Shown: piece after piece, positions 26,812 to 35,447 of the stretch
Position numbering within the stretch: the first letter of the stretch is position 1
Layout: every line of letters begins with the position of its first letter
Assembly: GCA_025936045.1 (NCBI GenBank)
Contig: JAICUB010000002.1
Span: forward strand, 124,001 to 188,000
From: Polyangiaceae bacterium
GTDB taxonomy: Bacteria > Myxococcota_A > Polyangia > Polyangiales > Polyangiaceae
DNA: 64,000 nt
Reading direction: 5' to 3'
Made by a program: the position numbers and the translations under genes
The notes under the pieces: generated by a model
Told to the model about the DNA's origin: nothing
What the model saw: only the letters and a program-made list of their open reading frames with translations
The model's database searches: none

Positions 26812-28281
26812 GTGTCGGTGAGTGACCCTGGGAGTCCGACGGCGCAGCTCCCCTCTGCGCTCGTTGCGGGCAAGTATCGCCTGACGGGGCTGCTCGGCCG
26901 CGGTGGCATGGGCTCGGTGTGGGCGGGCGTGCACACGACGCTCGGGACGCGCGTCGCCGTGAAATTCATCGACGCGGAGCACGTCGACAGCGCCGAGGCG
27001 CGCCATCGCTTCGAGAACGAGGCGCGCGCGGCCGCCGCTCTGCGCAGCAAGCACGTCGTCGAAGTCTACGATCACGGAGTGTCGGACGACGGGCGTCCGT
27101 TCATCGTGATGGAGTTCTTGGACGGGGAGCCGCTCGACCGCAGGCTCGAGCGCTTCGGGCGCCTCACGGCGAAAGACACGGCTCGCATCGTCGGCATGGT
27201 CTGCCGCGCGCTTTCCAAGGCTCATGCCGCCGGCATCGTGCATCGCGATCTCAAGCCGGAGAACGTGTTTTTGGTGTGGGACGACGAGGACGGCGCCGAC
27301 GTGGCGAAAGTCGTGGACTTCGGGATCGCGAAGTTCACGGACTCGGCGACCGTATCCTCGTCGGCGACACGTACCGGCTCGGTGCTCGGCACTCCTTATT
27401 ACATGAGCCCCGAGCAGGCGCGGGGCCTTCGGACCGTGGATTATCGCTCCGATCTGTGGTCGGTGGGCGTCATCGCGTTTCGCTGCATGACCGGACGGCT
27501 GCCGTTCGAGGGCGAAGCGGTCGGTGACGTCCTCGTGAAGCTTTGCACGGCGCCGATTCCGGCGCCGTCGTCGGTGGTTTCGGACCTACCGCCGGCTTTC
27601 GACGCGTGGCTCGTGCGCGCTCTCGGTAGAGAGCCGGAGTCGCGCTTTCAGAGCGCTTCCGAGCTCGGGCGTTCACTCGCGACGGTGTGCGGGCTCACGA
27701 CGCCGCTCACGCCGAATTCCGGCGAGCAGCCGGTCGTCGCGGTGCTCGGCACGCAACCGATGCTCGAGCGGCCGCAGCAAAGTCCGTTCGCCGCGACGAC
27801 GCCGTCGCCGGCGCTCACGCCGGGCCCTGCGCAAACCGGCGCGCCCATCACGCAAACGCCGGCGCCGAAGACGACGACGAAGCCTCGGACAGGAACGCTC
27901 GTCGTCGCGGCGCTCGCCGCCTTCGCGGTGATTGGCATCGGGCTCGGCGCGGCGATCAAAGGCTTCGGCAAGGGCGAGGCCGGCGCCGCATCGACGCCCG
28001 AAGCGACGACGCCGACCGTGGCCACGGTGGTCGTCACTCCGCCGAAGCAGCCGGACCCGACTCCGACGCCCGTCGAGGTCACGCCTCAGCCGATGGCGGT
28101 GTCGAGCGCGGAGCCGGCCGCGAGTGCGGCTCCAAAAATCATCGAGACGGCGACGCCCGTCGCTGCTCCCATGTCGCCGCATCATCCGGCCGCCGGCCGG
28201 CCCGGCAGGCCGAAGGCCCCTGAGCGTGGGCCGGCACCGGTCGCGCCCCCGCCGAAGCCGGTCAACGACATCGGCTTCTGA
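26812..28281 (+). CDS. Hanks-type Ser/Thr protein kinase with transmembrane segment
   Basis: 489 residues counted from GTG 26812 (GTG 26818 equally possible); the open frame further upstream is antisense to polA and is not counted. The kinase domain spans about 22-285: Gly loop LGRGGMGSV (29-36), ATP Lys51, catalytic HRDLKPEN (His144-Asp146), DFG at 169-171, and GTPYYMSPEQARG in the activation segment, so it should be active. A Pro/Thr-rich juxtamembrane stretch leads to one transmembrane helix at about 363-384 (VVAALAAFAVIGIGLGAAI), then a Pro/Ala/Thr-rich tail presumed periplasmic, without PASTA or other named sensor repeats. The gene is divergent from polA with about 207 bases between. Target unknown. 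Confidence 0.93.
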   Translation: MSVSDPGSPTAQLPSALVAGKYRLTGLLGRGGMGSVWAGVHTTLGTRVAVKFIDAEHVDSAEARHRFENEARAAAALRSKHVVEVYDHGVSDDGRPFIVMEFLDGEPLDRRLERFGRLTAKDTARIVGMVCRALSKAHAAGIVHRDLKPENVFLVWDDEDGADVAKVVDFGIAKFTDSATVSSSATRTGSVLGTPYYMSPEQARGLRTVDYRSDLWSVGVIAFRCMTGRLPFEGEAVGDVLVKLCTAPIPAPSSVVSDLPPAFDAWLVRALGREPESRFQSASELGRSLATVCGLTTPLTPNSGEQPVVAVLGTQPMLERPQQSPFAATTPSPALTPGPAQTGAPITQTPAPKTTTKPRTGTLVVAALAAFAVIGIGLGAAIKGFGKGEAGAASTPEATTPTVATVVVTPPKQPDPTPTPVEVTPQPMAVSSAEPAASAAPKIIETATPVAAPMSPHHPAAGRPGRPKAPERGPAPVAPPPKPVNDIGF

Positions 28282-28388
28282 GCCCCCGCGCTCGCGGATC
28301 ACGGTCGGGCGGCTGATCGACATCAAGCTGCAACGAATTACATGCGGATGACATTCGGCCGGCGGGTCGGTGGTACTCGCCTGAACGG

Positions 28389-29891
28389 ATGGCCTGGCTG
28401 CTGCTGATCCCCTACGCCCTCGTCCTCATCGTTCTCTGTAGTTACGGGGCTCATCGTGCCCACCTGGCCTGGCAGTGCCGGGTCTACGCCCGCAAGCTCG
28501 CGCGGCTCGAGAGCACGCCGTCGCTGCCCGCGACGTTGCCGATCGTGACGGTGCAGCTTCCGCTCTTCAACGAAGCAACGGTCGCGCGCCGTCTGATCCT
28601 CGCGACCGGCGCGATGGACTACCCGAAGGACGCGCTCGAAATCCAGGTACTCGACGACTCGACGGACGAGACCGCGGCGATCGCTCGCGCGGCAGTCGAA
28701 GAGCTCCAGGCGCAGGGCATCGACGCGTCGTACGTTCGCCGGCCGAGCCGGCACGGCTACAAGGCGGGCGCGCTCGACTACGGCTTGAAGTTCGCGCGCG
28801 GTGAGCTCGTCGCGATGTTCGACGCCGACTTCGTTCCGCAGCCGTCATTCTTGAAGGAGGTCGTCGGACACTTCTCGAACCCGCGCGTCGGCATGGTGCA
28901 GACGCGCTGGGGTCACGCGAATCGCGAGCACAGCCTGCTCACGAGCGTGCAGGCGCTCATGCTCGACGGCCACCACCTCGTCGAGAACCGCGCGCGCTAC
29001 GCGTCCGGTTGCTTCTTCAACTTCTCCGGCACTGGCGGCATCTGGCGCACCGACGCCATCCACGAGGCGGGCGGCTGGCAGCACGATACGCTGACCGAGG
29101 ATCTCGACCTTTCGTACCGCGCGCAGCTCAAGGGTTGGCGCTTCGTTTACCGCGCGGACGTGATCACGCCCGCCGAGCTTCCGGAAGACATGTCGGCGTT
29201 TCGCGCGCAGCAGTTCCGCTGGGCAAAAGGCACGATTCAGACGGCGCGGAAGCTCCTCACGCCGGTTCTGGCGTCGGAGATCTCGCTGGCCAAGCGCCTC
29301 GAGGCGGCGTTCCACATGCTCCCGCACCTCGCGTACCCCGCGACCGTGCTCCTCACGCTGATGCTCTTGCCTGCGCTCGTCTTCATGCCCGCGACGAGCT
29401 ACCGCGCGCTCCTCATGGTCGATCTGCCGCTCTGCATGGGCGCGACCGGCTCGCTCGCGGCGTTCTACGGCATGGCCGAGCGCGCGCGCGGCCGCTCGAT
29501 GTGGCACGCCGTCGCGAAGCTGCCTGCGCTGATCGCCCTCGGTGCGGGGCTCGCGCCGCACCTCACGTCGGCCGTGCTCGACGGCATGCGCTCGATGTCC
29601 GGTGAGTTCGTGCGCACGCCGAAGCGCGGTGAGGTGCGCGGGCGTTACCGCCAAGCGGCGAAGCTCCCGTTGGCGGAGATGGCGCTCGGGCTCGTCGCGC
29701 TGGCGAGCGTCGTCGCCGCGGCCAAGACGGGGCACTGGTTCGCGCTGCCGTTCGCGTGCCTGTTCACGCTCGGCTACGGGTACGTCGCCGCGCTGGTCGT
29801 CCGGGAACAGCTCGGCCGTGAAGCGGGCGTTCCCGAGGTCGAGTCGGTAGGGCCGCCGGCCAAAGTCCCGAGCGTCGCAAACGCCGCTTAA
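28389..29891 (+). CDS. Membrane-bound processive family 2 glycosyltransferase
   Basis: 500 residues. An N-terminal transmembrane helix (5-25) precedes a GT-A domain with all processive-synthase markers: DDSTDE (Asp89-Asp90), DAD at 145-147, TED ending at Asp238 and QQFRW at 274-278 (the Q(Q/R)xRW product-holding motif). Three or four further hydrophobic segments follow from about 310 to 480. This is the architecture of bacterial beta-glycan synthases and ceramide-glucosyltransferase-like enzymes related to BcsA and CsbB/YdaM types. No c-di-GMP-binding PilZ domain is visible. Likely builds a polysaccharide or glycolipid. It sits alone between the kinase and ihfA. Confidence 0.88.
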   Translation: MAWLLLIPYALVLIVLCSYGAHRAHLAWQCRVYARKLARLESTPSLPATLPIVTVQLPLFNEATVARRLILATGAMDYPKDALEIQVLDDSTDETAAIARAAVEELQAQGIDASYVRRPSRHGYKAGALDYGLKFARGELVAMFDADFVPQPSFLKEVVGHFSNPRVGMVQTRWGHANREHSLLTSVQALMLDGHHLVENRARYASGCFFNFSGTGGIWRTDAIHEAGGWQHDTLTEDLDLSYRAQLKGWRFVYRADVITPAELPEDMSAFRAQQFRWAKGTIQTARKLLTPVLASEISLAKRLEAAFHMLPHLAYPATVLLTLMLLPALVFMPATSYRALLMVDLPLCMGATGSLAAFYGMAERARGRSMWHAVAKLPALIALGAGLAPHLTSAVLDGMRSMSGEFVRTPKRGEVRGRYRQAAKLPLAEMALGLVALASVVAAAKTGHWFALPFACLFTLGYGYVAALVVREQLGREAGVPEVESVGPPAKVPSVANAA

Positions 29892-29924
29892 CTGGGGCTG
29901 CCGGGGAAACTCGACGAGTGCCCA

Positions 29925-29952
29925 TGGACATTGGGACCTCGCGGGGTAGTAT
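29925..29952 (+). promoter_or_regulatory. Candidate promoter of ihfA
   Basis: TGGACA at 29925-29930 and TAGTAT at 29947-29952 are 16 bases apart, ending 18 bases before the ihfA start. The -35 box matches five of six consensus positions. Confidence 0.5.
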
Positions 29953-29970
29953 CCTCAGTCACGTCCCACG

Positions 29971-30297
29971 ATGACGAAGGCGGACATCGTCCAGGCGGTC
30001 TACAGTCGACTCGGTGGCTTCTCCAAGAAGGAGTCGGCGGATCTCGTCGATCTCGTATTCGAGACGATGAAGGAAACCCTCGGCCGCGGCGAGAAGATCA
30101 AGATCTCGGGGTTCGGCAACTTCGTGCTCCGCGACAAGCGCCAGCGCCAAGGTCGCAACCCGCAGACGGGTGATCCGATCACGATCACGGAGCGCCGCGT
30201 CCTGAACTTCAAGGCGAGCCAGCTCCTGAAGCTTGCGTTGAACGACGAGCACGGCGGTTCTGGCGCGGACGGCGCGAACAACGCCGAAGGCGCGTAA
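29971..30297 (+). CDS. ihfA: Integration host factor alpha subunit (HU/IHF family)
   Basis: 108 residues. The DNA-bending protein has the family signature GFGNFVLRDKRQRQGRNPQTG, with the beta-ribbon arm that inserts its Pro into the minor groove, and the N-terminal TKADIVQAVYSRLGGFSKKE typical of IhfA. The C-terminal tail (after about 95) is Gly/Ala-rich and longer than in E. coli. It lies 3 bases ahead of a MerR-family gene, the same ihfA-merR order seen in many Proteobacteria, here without pheT upstream. Confidence 0.95.
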   Translation: MTKADIVQAVYSRLGGFSKKESADLVDLVFETMKETLGRGEKIKISGFGNFVLRDKRQRQGRNPQTGDPITITERRVLNFKASQLLKLALNDEHGGSGADGANNAEGA

Positions 30298-30300
30298 GCC

Positions 30301-30672
30301 GTGTCCGAAGACGGCGAGCTACCGGTCAAGCTCTACTACCGGATCGGTGAGGTGTCCGATCTGGTCGGCGTCGAGCCGCACGTCCTCCGCTATTGGGAGA
30401 CGGAGTTTCGCTCGATTCGCCCGCAGAAGTCGCGCAAGGGCCAGCGCATCTACTCGCGGCGCGACGTGGATCGCCTGCTCAAGGTCAAGGACCTGCTCTA
30501 CACGCACGGCTTTACGATCGCCGGCGCCCGCCGCCGCTTGCGCGAGACGGGCGTCGAACCGCCGACGGCCGCCGAAGCGCGCCTGAGCGAACGGACGCGC
30601 GCAATGCTGGGCGATTTGAGGCGCGACGTGGAGAGCATGCTGGCCGAGCTCGACCTCATCGCTCCGCGTTGA
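30301..30672 (+). CDS. MerR-family transcriptional regulator
   Basis: 123 residues from GTG 30301. The winged helix-turn-helix is intact (YRIGEVSDLVGVEPHVLRYW, QRIYSRRDVDRLLKVKDLL), and a helical dimerisation segment follows. There are no Cys/His effector-binding residues, so it is not a metal sensor. The gene follows ihfA after 3 bases and is almost certainly cotranscribed. The widespread ihfA-merR pairing suggests a conserved but uncharacterised regulator. The C-terminal helix (LGDLRRDVESMLAELD) is short. Confidence 0.9.
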   Translation: MSEDGELPVKLYYRIGEVSDLVGVEPHVLRYWETEFRSIRPQKSRKGQRIYSRRDVDRLLKVKDLLYTHGFTIAGARRRLRETGVEPPTAAEARLSERTRAMLGDLRRDVESMLAELDLIAPR

Positions 30673-30716
30673 GCGAGTTGCCGCCGCGCGCCGGCTTTGC
30701 CGTCGCGCCCCCCCCT

Positions 30717-30733
30717 CACGCGCTTCGCGCGTG
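30717..30733 (+). terminator. Hairpin after the merR gene
   Basis: CACGCGC-TTC-GCGCGTG makes a perfect 7-bp stem with a 3-base loop, 45 bases after the merR stop. No T tract follows, so it may be Rho-dependent, a stabilising 3' end, or a chance palindrome. Confidence 0.3.
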
Positions 30734-30855
30734 CCCAGCGCCTCCTCGGATGCGTCTTGACTTACGGGACGCGGCGCTAGGTCGCGCAAAGTCCTATCGT
30801 CGCTTGACGCCAGCGCTGCGAACGGTCACTTCTCTCGCTTCGGAAGGAGACGACC

Positions 30856-31347
30856 ATGGCGGAAGGCCTCAACCGCGTGATGCTGCTCGGAAACCTCGGA
30901 GCAGATCCCGAGCTCAGAATGACGAACGGGGGGCAAGCCGTGCTCAAGCTCCGCCTCGCCACGAGCGAGACGTACCTCGATCGTAACAAGGTCCGGCAGG
31001 AGCGGACGGAGTGGCACAGCGTGATCGTCTGGGGCAAGCGCGGCGAGGCGCTCGCCAAAATCCTCGCCAAGGGCTCACGCATCTTCGTCGAGGGCGGCAT
31101 CCGCACCTCGAGCTACGACGACAAGGACGGCAATAAGCGCTACAAAACCGAGGTCGTCGCCAACAACATCATCCTGTCCGGAGGCGGCGGGGGTCGTGGC
31201 GGTCCGCGCGGCTCGGACGGCCCCGGTCCCGGGGATGAAGGTCCGTCGGGTGGCGGCGGCGGCGGCGGCAGTGCCGGCGGCGGTGGCGGTGGCGGCTTCA
31301 GCGACGCCGACTACGGCGGCGGTGGCGACGACGAAATTCCGTTCTGA
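30856..31347 (+). CDS. ssb: Single-stranded DNA-binding protein
   Basis: 163 residues. The OB-fold (1-110) begins LNRVMLLGNLGADPELR and includes TEWHSVIVWGKRGEALA and GSRIFVEGGIRTSSY. A glycine-rich linker (about 115-150) leads to the canonical acidic tip DDEIPF, which recruits repair and replication partners. A strong Shine-Dalgarno (GGAAGGAGA) precedes the ATG at 30856. The next gene starts in another frame inside the glycine-linker region, so ssb heads a four-gene overlapping cluster. In many bacteria ssb sits near uvrA or rpsF-rpsR; here it does not. Confidence 0.98.
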   Translation: MAEGLNRVMLLGNLGADPELRMTNGGQAVLKLRLATSETYLDRNKVRQERTEWHSVIVWGKRGEALAKILAKGSRIFVEGGIRTSSYDDKDGNKRYKTEVVANNIILSGGGGGRGGPRGSDGPGPGDEGPSGGGGGGGSAGGGGGGGFSDADYGGGGDDEIPF

Positions 31348-32953
31348 CGGACGGGCCCGCGGCGCTTTTGGCTCCGGACGGAGCCTCGGCGCCGCGGTTT
31401 CGCTCGCGCTCGCGCTGCTCGGCTGCAAGGCCCGGCCGGCGCCGGTCTCCCTGCGCCCCGAGCCTCCGCTTCCGGTCGCGCCCGCGGGCCTTGCGGTCAC
31501 GCTGTCGGTGCCGAACCTCACGGCGCTGTACGCCGGAGTGCGCGCGCTCGGCGGTGCGCGGGCGAGTGCGCTGCCGCAAAGTCCCGAGCTCGCGCTCGCC
31601 GCCGTCTTCGGGTTGCCGGTGCAGGCGGCGAGCGCGCTGCTCCTCGAGCAGCCCGCCGCGGGCGCGTTCGTGCTCGGCGCCGAAGGCGCGCCGTCCTTCG
31701 TTTTAGCGTGCCGCGTACGGAGTGGCAGCGAGCTCGTGGTCGCGCTCGGCAAAGGTGGTGCGCCGGCGTGGCGCGCGACCAGTGACGCGGCGAGCGGCCT
31801 CACCACGCTGACCGCGAAGGACGGCTCCGCGTTCGGCGTCGTCGGCGACCGGCTCGTATTCGCCAGCGCGCCCGCTGCGCTCGACGGCGCCGGCGCGTAT
31901 GTGGCACGCGTGCTCGCCGCGCGCCCGCCCGCCGAGAGCGCGCTTCGACTCGACGTCGTGGCGGCCGCGTTTCCCCGGCTTGCGAGCCTACTCGGCGCGC
32001 GCTGGCAGGCCGCGAGGGCGTCGCTCGCCTCGCTCGCAGCGAGCGCACGGGCCGAAGCAGGCCGACCTGCGGATTTCGCGGATCCACAAACCCTCCTCGC
32101 CTTCGGCGACGAGGCCGTTCGCGGGCTCGCGAGTCGCGTCGGCTCGAGTCGCGCTGCCACGCTCACGCTGATGCTTCCGCCCGCGCGCGCCGAGCTCGCC
32201 TTCGAGCTCGAACCCGTGCCGGGGAGCGTAGCGGACGCCGAGCTCCAAAAGAGCGCCACGGGCTCGCTCGAGCCCTTACTCGCGCTCCCCGGCGAGAGCG
32301 TGCTCGGCGTCCTCTCCCGCGCGTCGAGCCCGACCGGTACCGCTCGAGCCCCCGACGACCATTCATTCGAGGCCGCGCTGGCGCTCGCCGGGCGCGGGCT
32401 CGGTGAGACGACGGTGATCGGCCTCTTGCCCGACGAGTCGGCCGTCATGGAAAGTGACCTCGGGGACGCCGGTGCACTCGAGCAGTCGGAGAAAGGGCTC
32501 GTTGCCGGCGTCAACACGCCGGAGCTCCGCGCCGTGCTCGCGCCGTTCCTCGGCAAAGGCAGCGCGCGTGCGCGTACGGACCGCATGATTGGCTTCGACG
32601 CACCGGTGCACCACGTCGTTTTTCCCCCGGCGCGAGCCGGCGCGAACGCTCCCGAGCTCGCGTGGGGCGTGCGCGGACACGAGGTGCTCGCGGCTTTCGG
32701 CGCTCGCGGCGCTGCCGCGCTCGCGAGTCTCGTGAACCGCGAGCGCACATCGACGCTCGCGTCGGAGCCCGAGGTCGCCGCCGCTGCGGCGCGCCGCACC
32801 GCTGCCTCGTTCGCGGCATTGGCGAATCTCGGCGGCCTCGCGGGCGCCCCCGCTTACGTCCTCTTGGCCTGCGGCAAGCGCGGCGTGGCCGCGCGTTTCG
32901 AGCTCGAGCTCAACGGCGCGGCCGCGAGCTTTCTCACGAGGCTCTTACCGTGA
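31322..32953 (+). CDS. Lipoprotein overlapping the end of ssb
   Basis: 543 residues from GTG 31322, the only start that yields a short N-terminal region plus a lipobox (SLALALLGC, Cys at about 35). Earlier starts would lie further inside ssb. The rest is an Ala/Leu-rich secreted domain with strand patterns such as GLAVTLSVPNLTALYAGVRA and internally similar segments. No motif was recognised, and its function is unknown. It overlaps ssb by 26 bases and its stop overlaps the next start (GTGA), so expression is coupled. Confidence 0.7.
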   Translation: MATTKFRSDGRARGAFGSGRSLGAAVSLALALLGCKARPAPVSLRPEPPLPVAPAGLAVTLSVPNLTALYAGVRALGGARASALPQSPELALAAVFGLPVQAASALLLEQPAAGAFVLGAEGAPSFVLACRVRSGSELVVALGKGGAPAWRATSDAASGLTTLTAKDGSAFGVVGDRLVFASAPAALDGAGAYVARVLAARPPAESALRLDVVAAAFPRLASLLGARWQAARASLASLAASARAEAGRPADFADPQTLLAFGDEAVRGLASRVGSSRAATLTLMLPPARAELAFELEPVPGSVADAELQKSATGSLEPLLALPGESVLGVLSRASSPTGTARAPDDHSFEAALALAGRGLGETTVIGLLPDESAVMESDLGDAGALEQSEKGLVAGVNTPELRAVLAPFLGKGSARARTDRMIGFDAPVHHVVFPPARAGANAPELAWGVRGHEVLAAFGARGAAALASLVNRERTSTLASEPEVAAAAARRTAASFAALANLGGLAGAPAYVLLACGKRGVAARFELELNGAAASFLTRLLP

Positions 32954-34053
32954 GCGAGCGGGGTCTCCTCGTTACGGGTTTTCCGGGCTTTCGTGCGCGT
33001 GCCGTGCTCGCGCGTGCGCTCGAGCGCGACGCCGTGGCCCGGCCGCTCCTGCTCGTCCATCCGCGCCGGTCCGCCGAAGCGCGAGCGGTACTCGGCGAGC
33101 TCGCGGGCGGCGAACGGGCGCGCATCATCGAGGGCGATCCGGCCGCGATCGATTTCGGGCTCGGGCGGCGTGACTACTTCGAGCTCGCCGCGAGCGTCGG
33201 AGAGGTACAGCACGTCTATCAGGTGCTCGATCTCGCGGCTCCAGCCGCCGCGGCCGAGGTCGTGAACGTCGGAGGCGCGCGCGAGCTCGGTGAGTTCGCG
33301 CGCGTGGCGCGTGGGCTCACGCGGGTCGTCCACCACTCGAGCGTGTTCGTGAGCGGCGATCGGCACGGGATCGTCGGTGAAGGGGAGCTCGGTGCCGGTC
33401 AGACCTTTCGTTCGCCCGTCGCGCGCTCGCTCGCCCTGGCCGAGGCGATACTCGGCCGCCAAGCCGCGCTGCCCCTCACGATCGTGCGCGCGGGCCACGT
33501 CATCGGCGACTCGCGCACCGGCTTGGTCGATCGGCTCGACGGGCCGTACCCCTTGCTCGTCTTGCTCGCGAGCGCGCCACGCGGGACGTCGCTACCGTTA
33601 CCGCTGCGTGCTGACGCGCCGCTTCACGTGGTGCCCGTGGACTATCTCGCCCGTGCGGCGCTCGCGCTCGCGAGCGCGCCGGCGGCGCTCGGCAAAACCG
33701 CGCACCTCGTGGACCCGCGGCCGCTCAGCGTCCGGCGCTTGCTCGAGCTCGCCGGCGCGTATTTCGGCGTGTCGATCGAGTCCGGCATCCGTCCGCGCGC
33801 CCTCGGCCGCGCGCTGCTCGGAAACCCCGGGCTCGCGCTGCTCGCGCAGAATCTGCGGAGCATGATCGAGCTCATCTCGGCGCCCGTGAGCTACGACGAC
33901 CGCGTCGCGGTCGAGCTACTCGGCCCGGAGGGCATCGCCTGTCCAAGGCTCGAGTCGTACCTCGACGTGCTACTTTCACACGTGGCCGCCCGGGTCGCCG
34001 AAAAGCGGGTGAGTGAAGTGGCGCACAAGGAGCCTTGGGATGTTGCGGGTTGA
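32950..34053 (+). CDS. SDR-type NAD(P)-dependent dehydrogenase, thioester-reductase-like
   Basis: 367 residues from GTG 32950, overlapping the previous stop by 4 bases. The Rossmann opening is modified (LLVTGFPGFRARAVLARAL), so the usual GxxGxxG is only partly kept. 'VVHHSSVFVSGD' and 'LTIVRAGHVIGDSRTG' are typical of extended SDR / male-sterility-like reductases, as are the sequence VVPVDYLARAALAL and the C-terminal helical part. No canonical YxxxK is seen at the expected place, so catalytic status is uncertain. It may act on fatty-acyl thioesters or sugars. Confidence 0.75.
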   Translation: MSERGLLVTGFPGFRARAVLARALERDAVARPLLLVHPRRSAEARAVLGELAGGERARIIEGDPAAIDFGLGRRDYFELAASVGEVQHVYQVLDLAAPAAAAEVVNVGGARELGEFARVARGLTRVVHHSSVFVSGDRHGIVGEGELGAGQTFRSPVARSLALAEAILGRQAALPLTIVRAGHVIGDSRTGLVDRLDGPYPLLVLLASAPRGTSLPLPLRADAPLHVVPVDYLARAALALASAPAALGKTAHLVDPRPLSVRRLLELAGAYFGVSIESGIRPRALGRALLGNPGLALLAQNLRSMIELISAPVSYDDRVAVELLGPEGIACPRLESYLDVLLSHVAARVAEKRVSEVAHKEPWDVAG

Positions 34054-35431
34054 ACCGCAGTCGGGCGCACGGTCTCGAAAGGGAAGAGCGCTGAACTCCA
34101 ACTACCGCTCGTTGTTCGTCGCGCTCGGGGCGCTGCTCGTGGCGGCTACCTACAGCCGTGAGGGCCGGCTCGAGCCTGCGAGGTCGGCCGGGCACGCCGC
34201 TCCCGCGCGTCCTCGACCCCCGCAGCCACCCGCACGGAGCGCGCAGCCACCGGCTCCGGCGAGCGCTTCGCCCCCCACGGCGGTGCCCGTCGCCACGTCG
34301 AGCGCCGCACCGGCAGCTTCCGGCGACGTTCTGTCGCTGCCGGCCTTCGAGCGTGCCCTCGCGCTGCTCGAGTCGAAGAAGCGCGGCGACCACGTCCGTA
34401 TCGTCTGGCTCGGTGATTCGCACACCGCCGCCGATTTCCTGACCGGCGAAGTCCGGCGCAAGCTCGGCGAGCGCTTCGGCCCAGGGGGGCCCGGCTTCGT
34501 GCGGCTCGGCTTGAGCTCGTACCGGCACGAAGGCGTGAAGCTCGTGCACGAAGGGCGCTTCCGCATCGAGCCCGAACCGCCCTCACGCCGCAGCACCGAG
34601 GGTGACACGGCGCTCGGCTTCGAGGGCATGCGGGCGATCCCCGCCGATCCGCGCGCGCGCGTCGAGGCGCACATCGACGCGCGCGGCGTGCGCGGCATCG
34701 TTCACTACGAGCTCCTCTTCGAGCTGCCCGCGGGGGCGAGCTTCCGGGTGGCCGTCGGCAGCACCAAGCACCTCATCGACGCTCGCACGCACGTGACGAG
34801 CGTCCCGGGTTCACCCATCGTGCGGCTCGGGCTCGAAGGGCCCCCGAGCGATGCGCTCGAGCTCGGCGGTATGAGCGGTGCCCCGCGCTTTTACGGCATG
34901 TTCGCCGAGGGCAGCGAGCCGGGCGTCGTGCTCGATACGTCGGGCATCGACGGCGCCCGCGTCGCGACGGCGCTCGCCTGGAACGCCGACGTGTTCGCGG
35001 CCGAGCTCCGCGCGCGGCGGCCGGACCTCGTCGCGATCGCGTACGGGACGAACGAGGCGTTCGACAACCGACGCGCGGAGAGCATCGGGACGGATCTCAC
35101 GGCGCTCGTCGAGCGCGTGCGGCGCGGCGCGCCCGGCGCGGATTGCTTGGTCGTAGGCCCCCCCGACGCGGCGGCGCCGGATTTCACGTCGCTGCCGCAC
35201 GTCATCGAGATCGAGGCGGTCCTCGGACGAACGGCGGCTCGGCTCGGCTGTGCATTTTTCTCGCTGCGCGCCGCGATGGGCGGCGACGGCTCCTTCGAGC
35301 GCTGGCTGCGCACTTCGCCGCAGCTCTCCCGCGGTGATCGCATCCACTTCACGCCTGCCGGCTACGCGGCACTCGGCGACGCGGTCGCCGCCGCGCTCAC
35401 TGGCGCCTACGACGCGCACAAGGGGAAATAG
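34040..35431 (+). CDS. Membrane-anchored SGNH/GDSL-type hydrolase or acetyltransferase partner
   Basis: 463 residues from ATG 34040, chosen because AAGGAG lies 7 bases upstream; it overlaps the previous gene by 14 bases. A transmembrane anchor at about 24-42 is followed by a Pro/Ala-rich linker. SGNH blocks: Ser127 in WLGDSHTA, the Asn of YGTNEAF, and Asp433/His436 in GDRIHFTPAGY. The insertion between blocks I and III is large, as in enzymes that modify polysaccharide O-acetylation (AlgX/DHHW-like, by recalled resemblance). A clear relative is encoded at 39327-40793. Likely acts on cell-surface glycans (inference). Confidence 0.8.
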   Translation: MLRVEPQSGARSRKGRALNSNYRSLFVALGALLVAATYSREGRLEPARSAGHAAPARPRPPQPPARSAQPPAPASASPPTAVPVATSSAAPAASGDVLSLPAFERALALLESKKRGDHVRIVWLGDSHTAADFLTGEVRRKLGERFGPGGPGFVRLGLSSYRHEGVKLVHEGRFRIEPEPPSRRSTEGDTALGFEGMRAIPADPRARVEAHIDARGVRGIVHYELLFELPAGASFRVAVGSTKHLIDARTHVTSVPGSPIVRLGLEGPPSDALELGGMSGAPRFYGMFAEGSEPGVVLDTSGIDGARVATALAWNADVFAAELRARRPDLVAIAYGTNEAFDNRRAESIGTDLTALVERVRRGAPGADCLVVGPPDAAAPDFTSLPHVIEIEAVLGRTAARLGCAFFSLRAAMGGDGSFERWLRTSPQLSRGDRIHFTPAGYAALGDAVAAALTGAYDAHKGK

Positions 35432-35447
35432 CAGCGAGCGCCCGCGC

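Noticed and set aside
30757..30783. TTGACT/TAGGTC as ssb promoter
   Set aside because: The spacer is 15 bases and the -10 box matches consensus at only two positions.
30673..30855. A tRNA gene after merR
   Set aside because: Such an arrangement occurs elsewhere, but no cloverleaf, T-loop GTTCRA or CCA-like end is present here.
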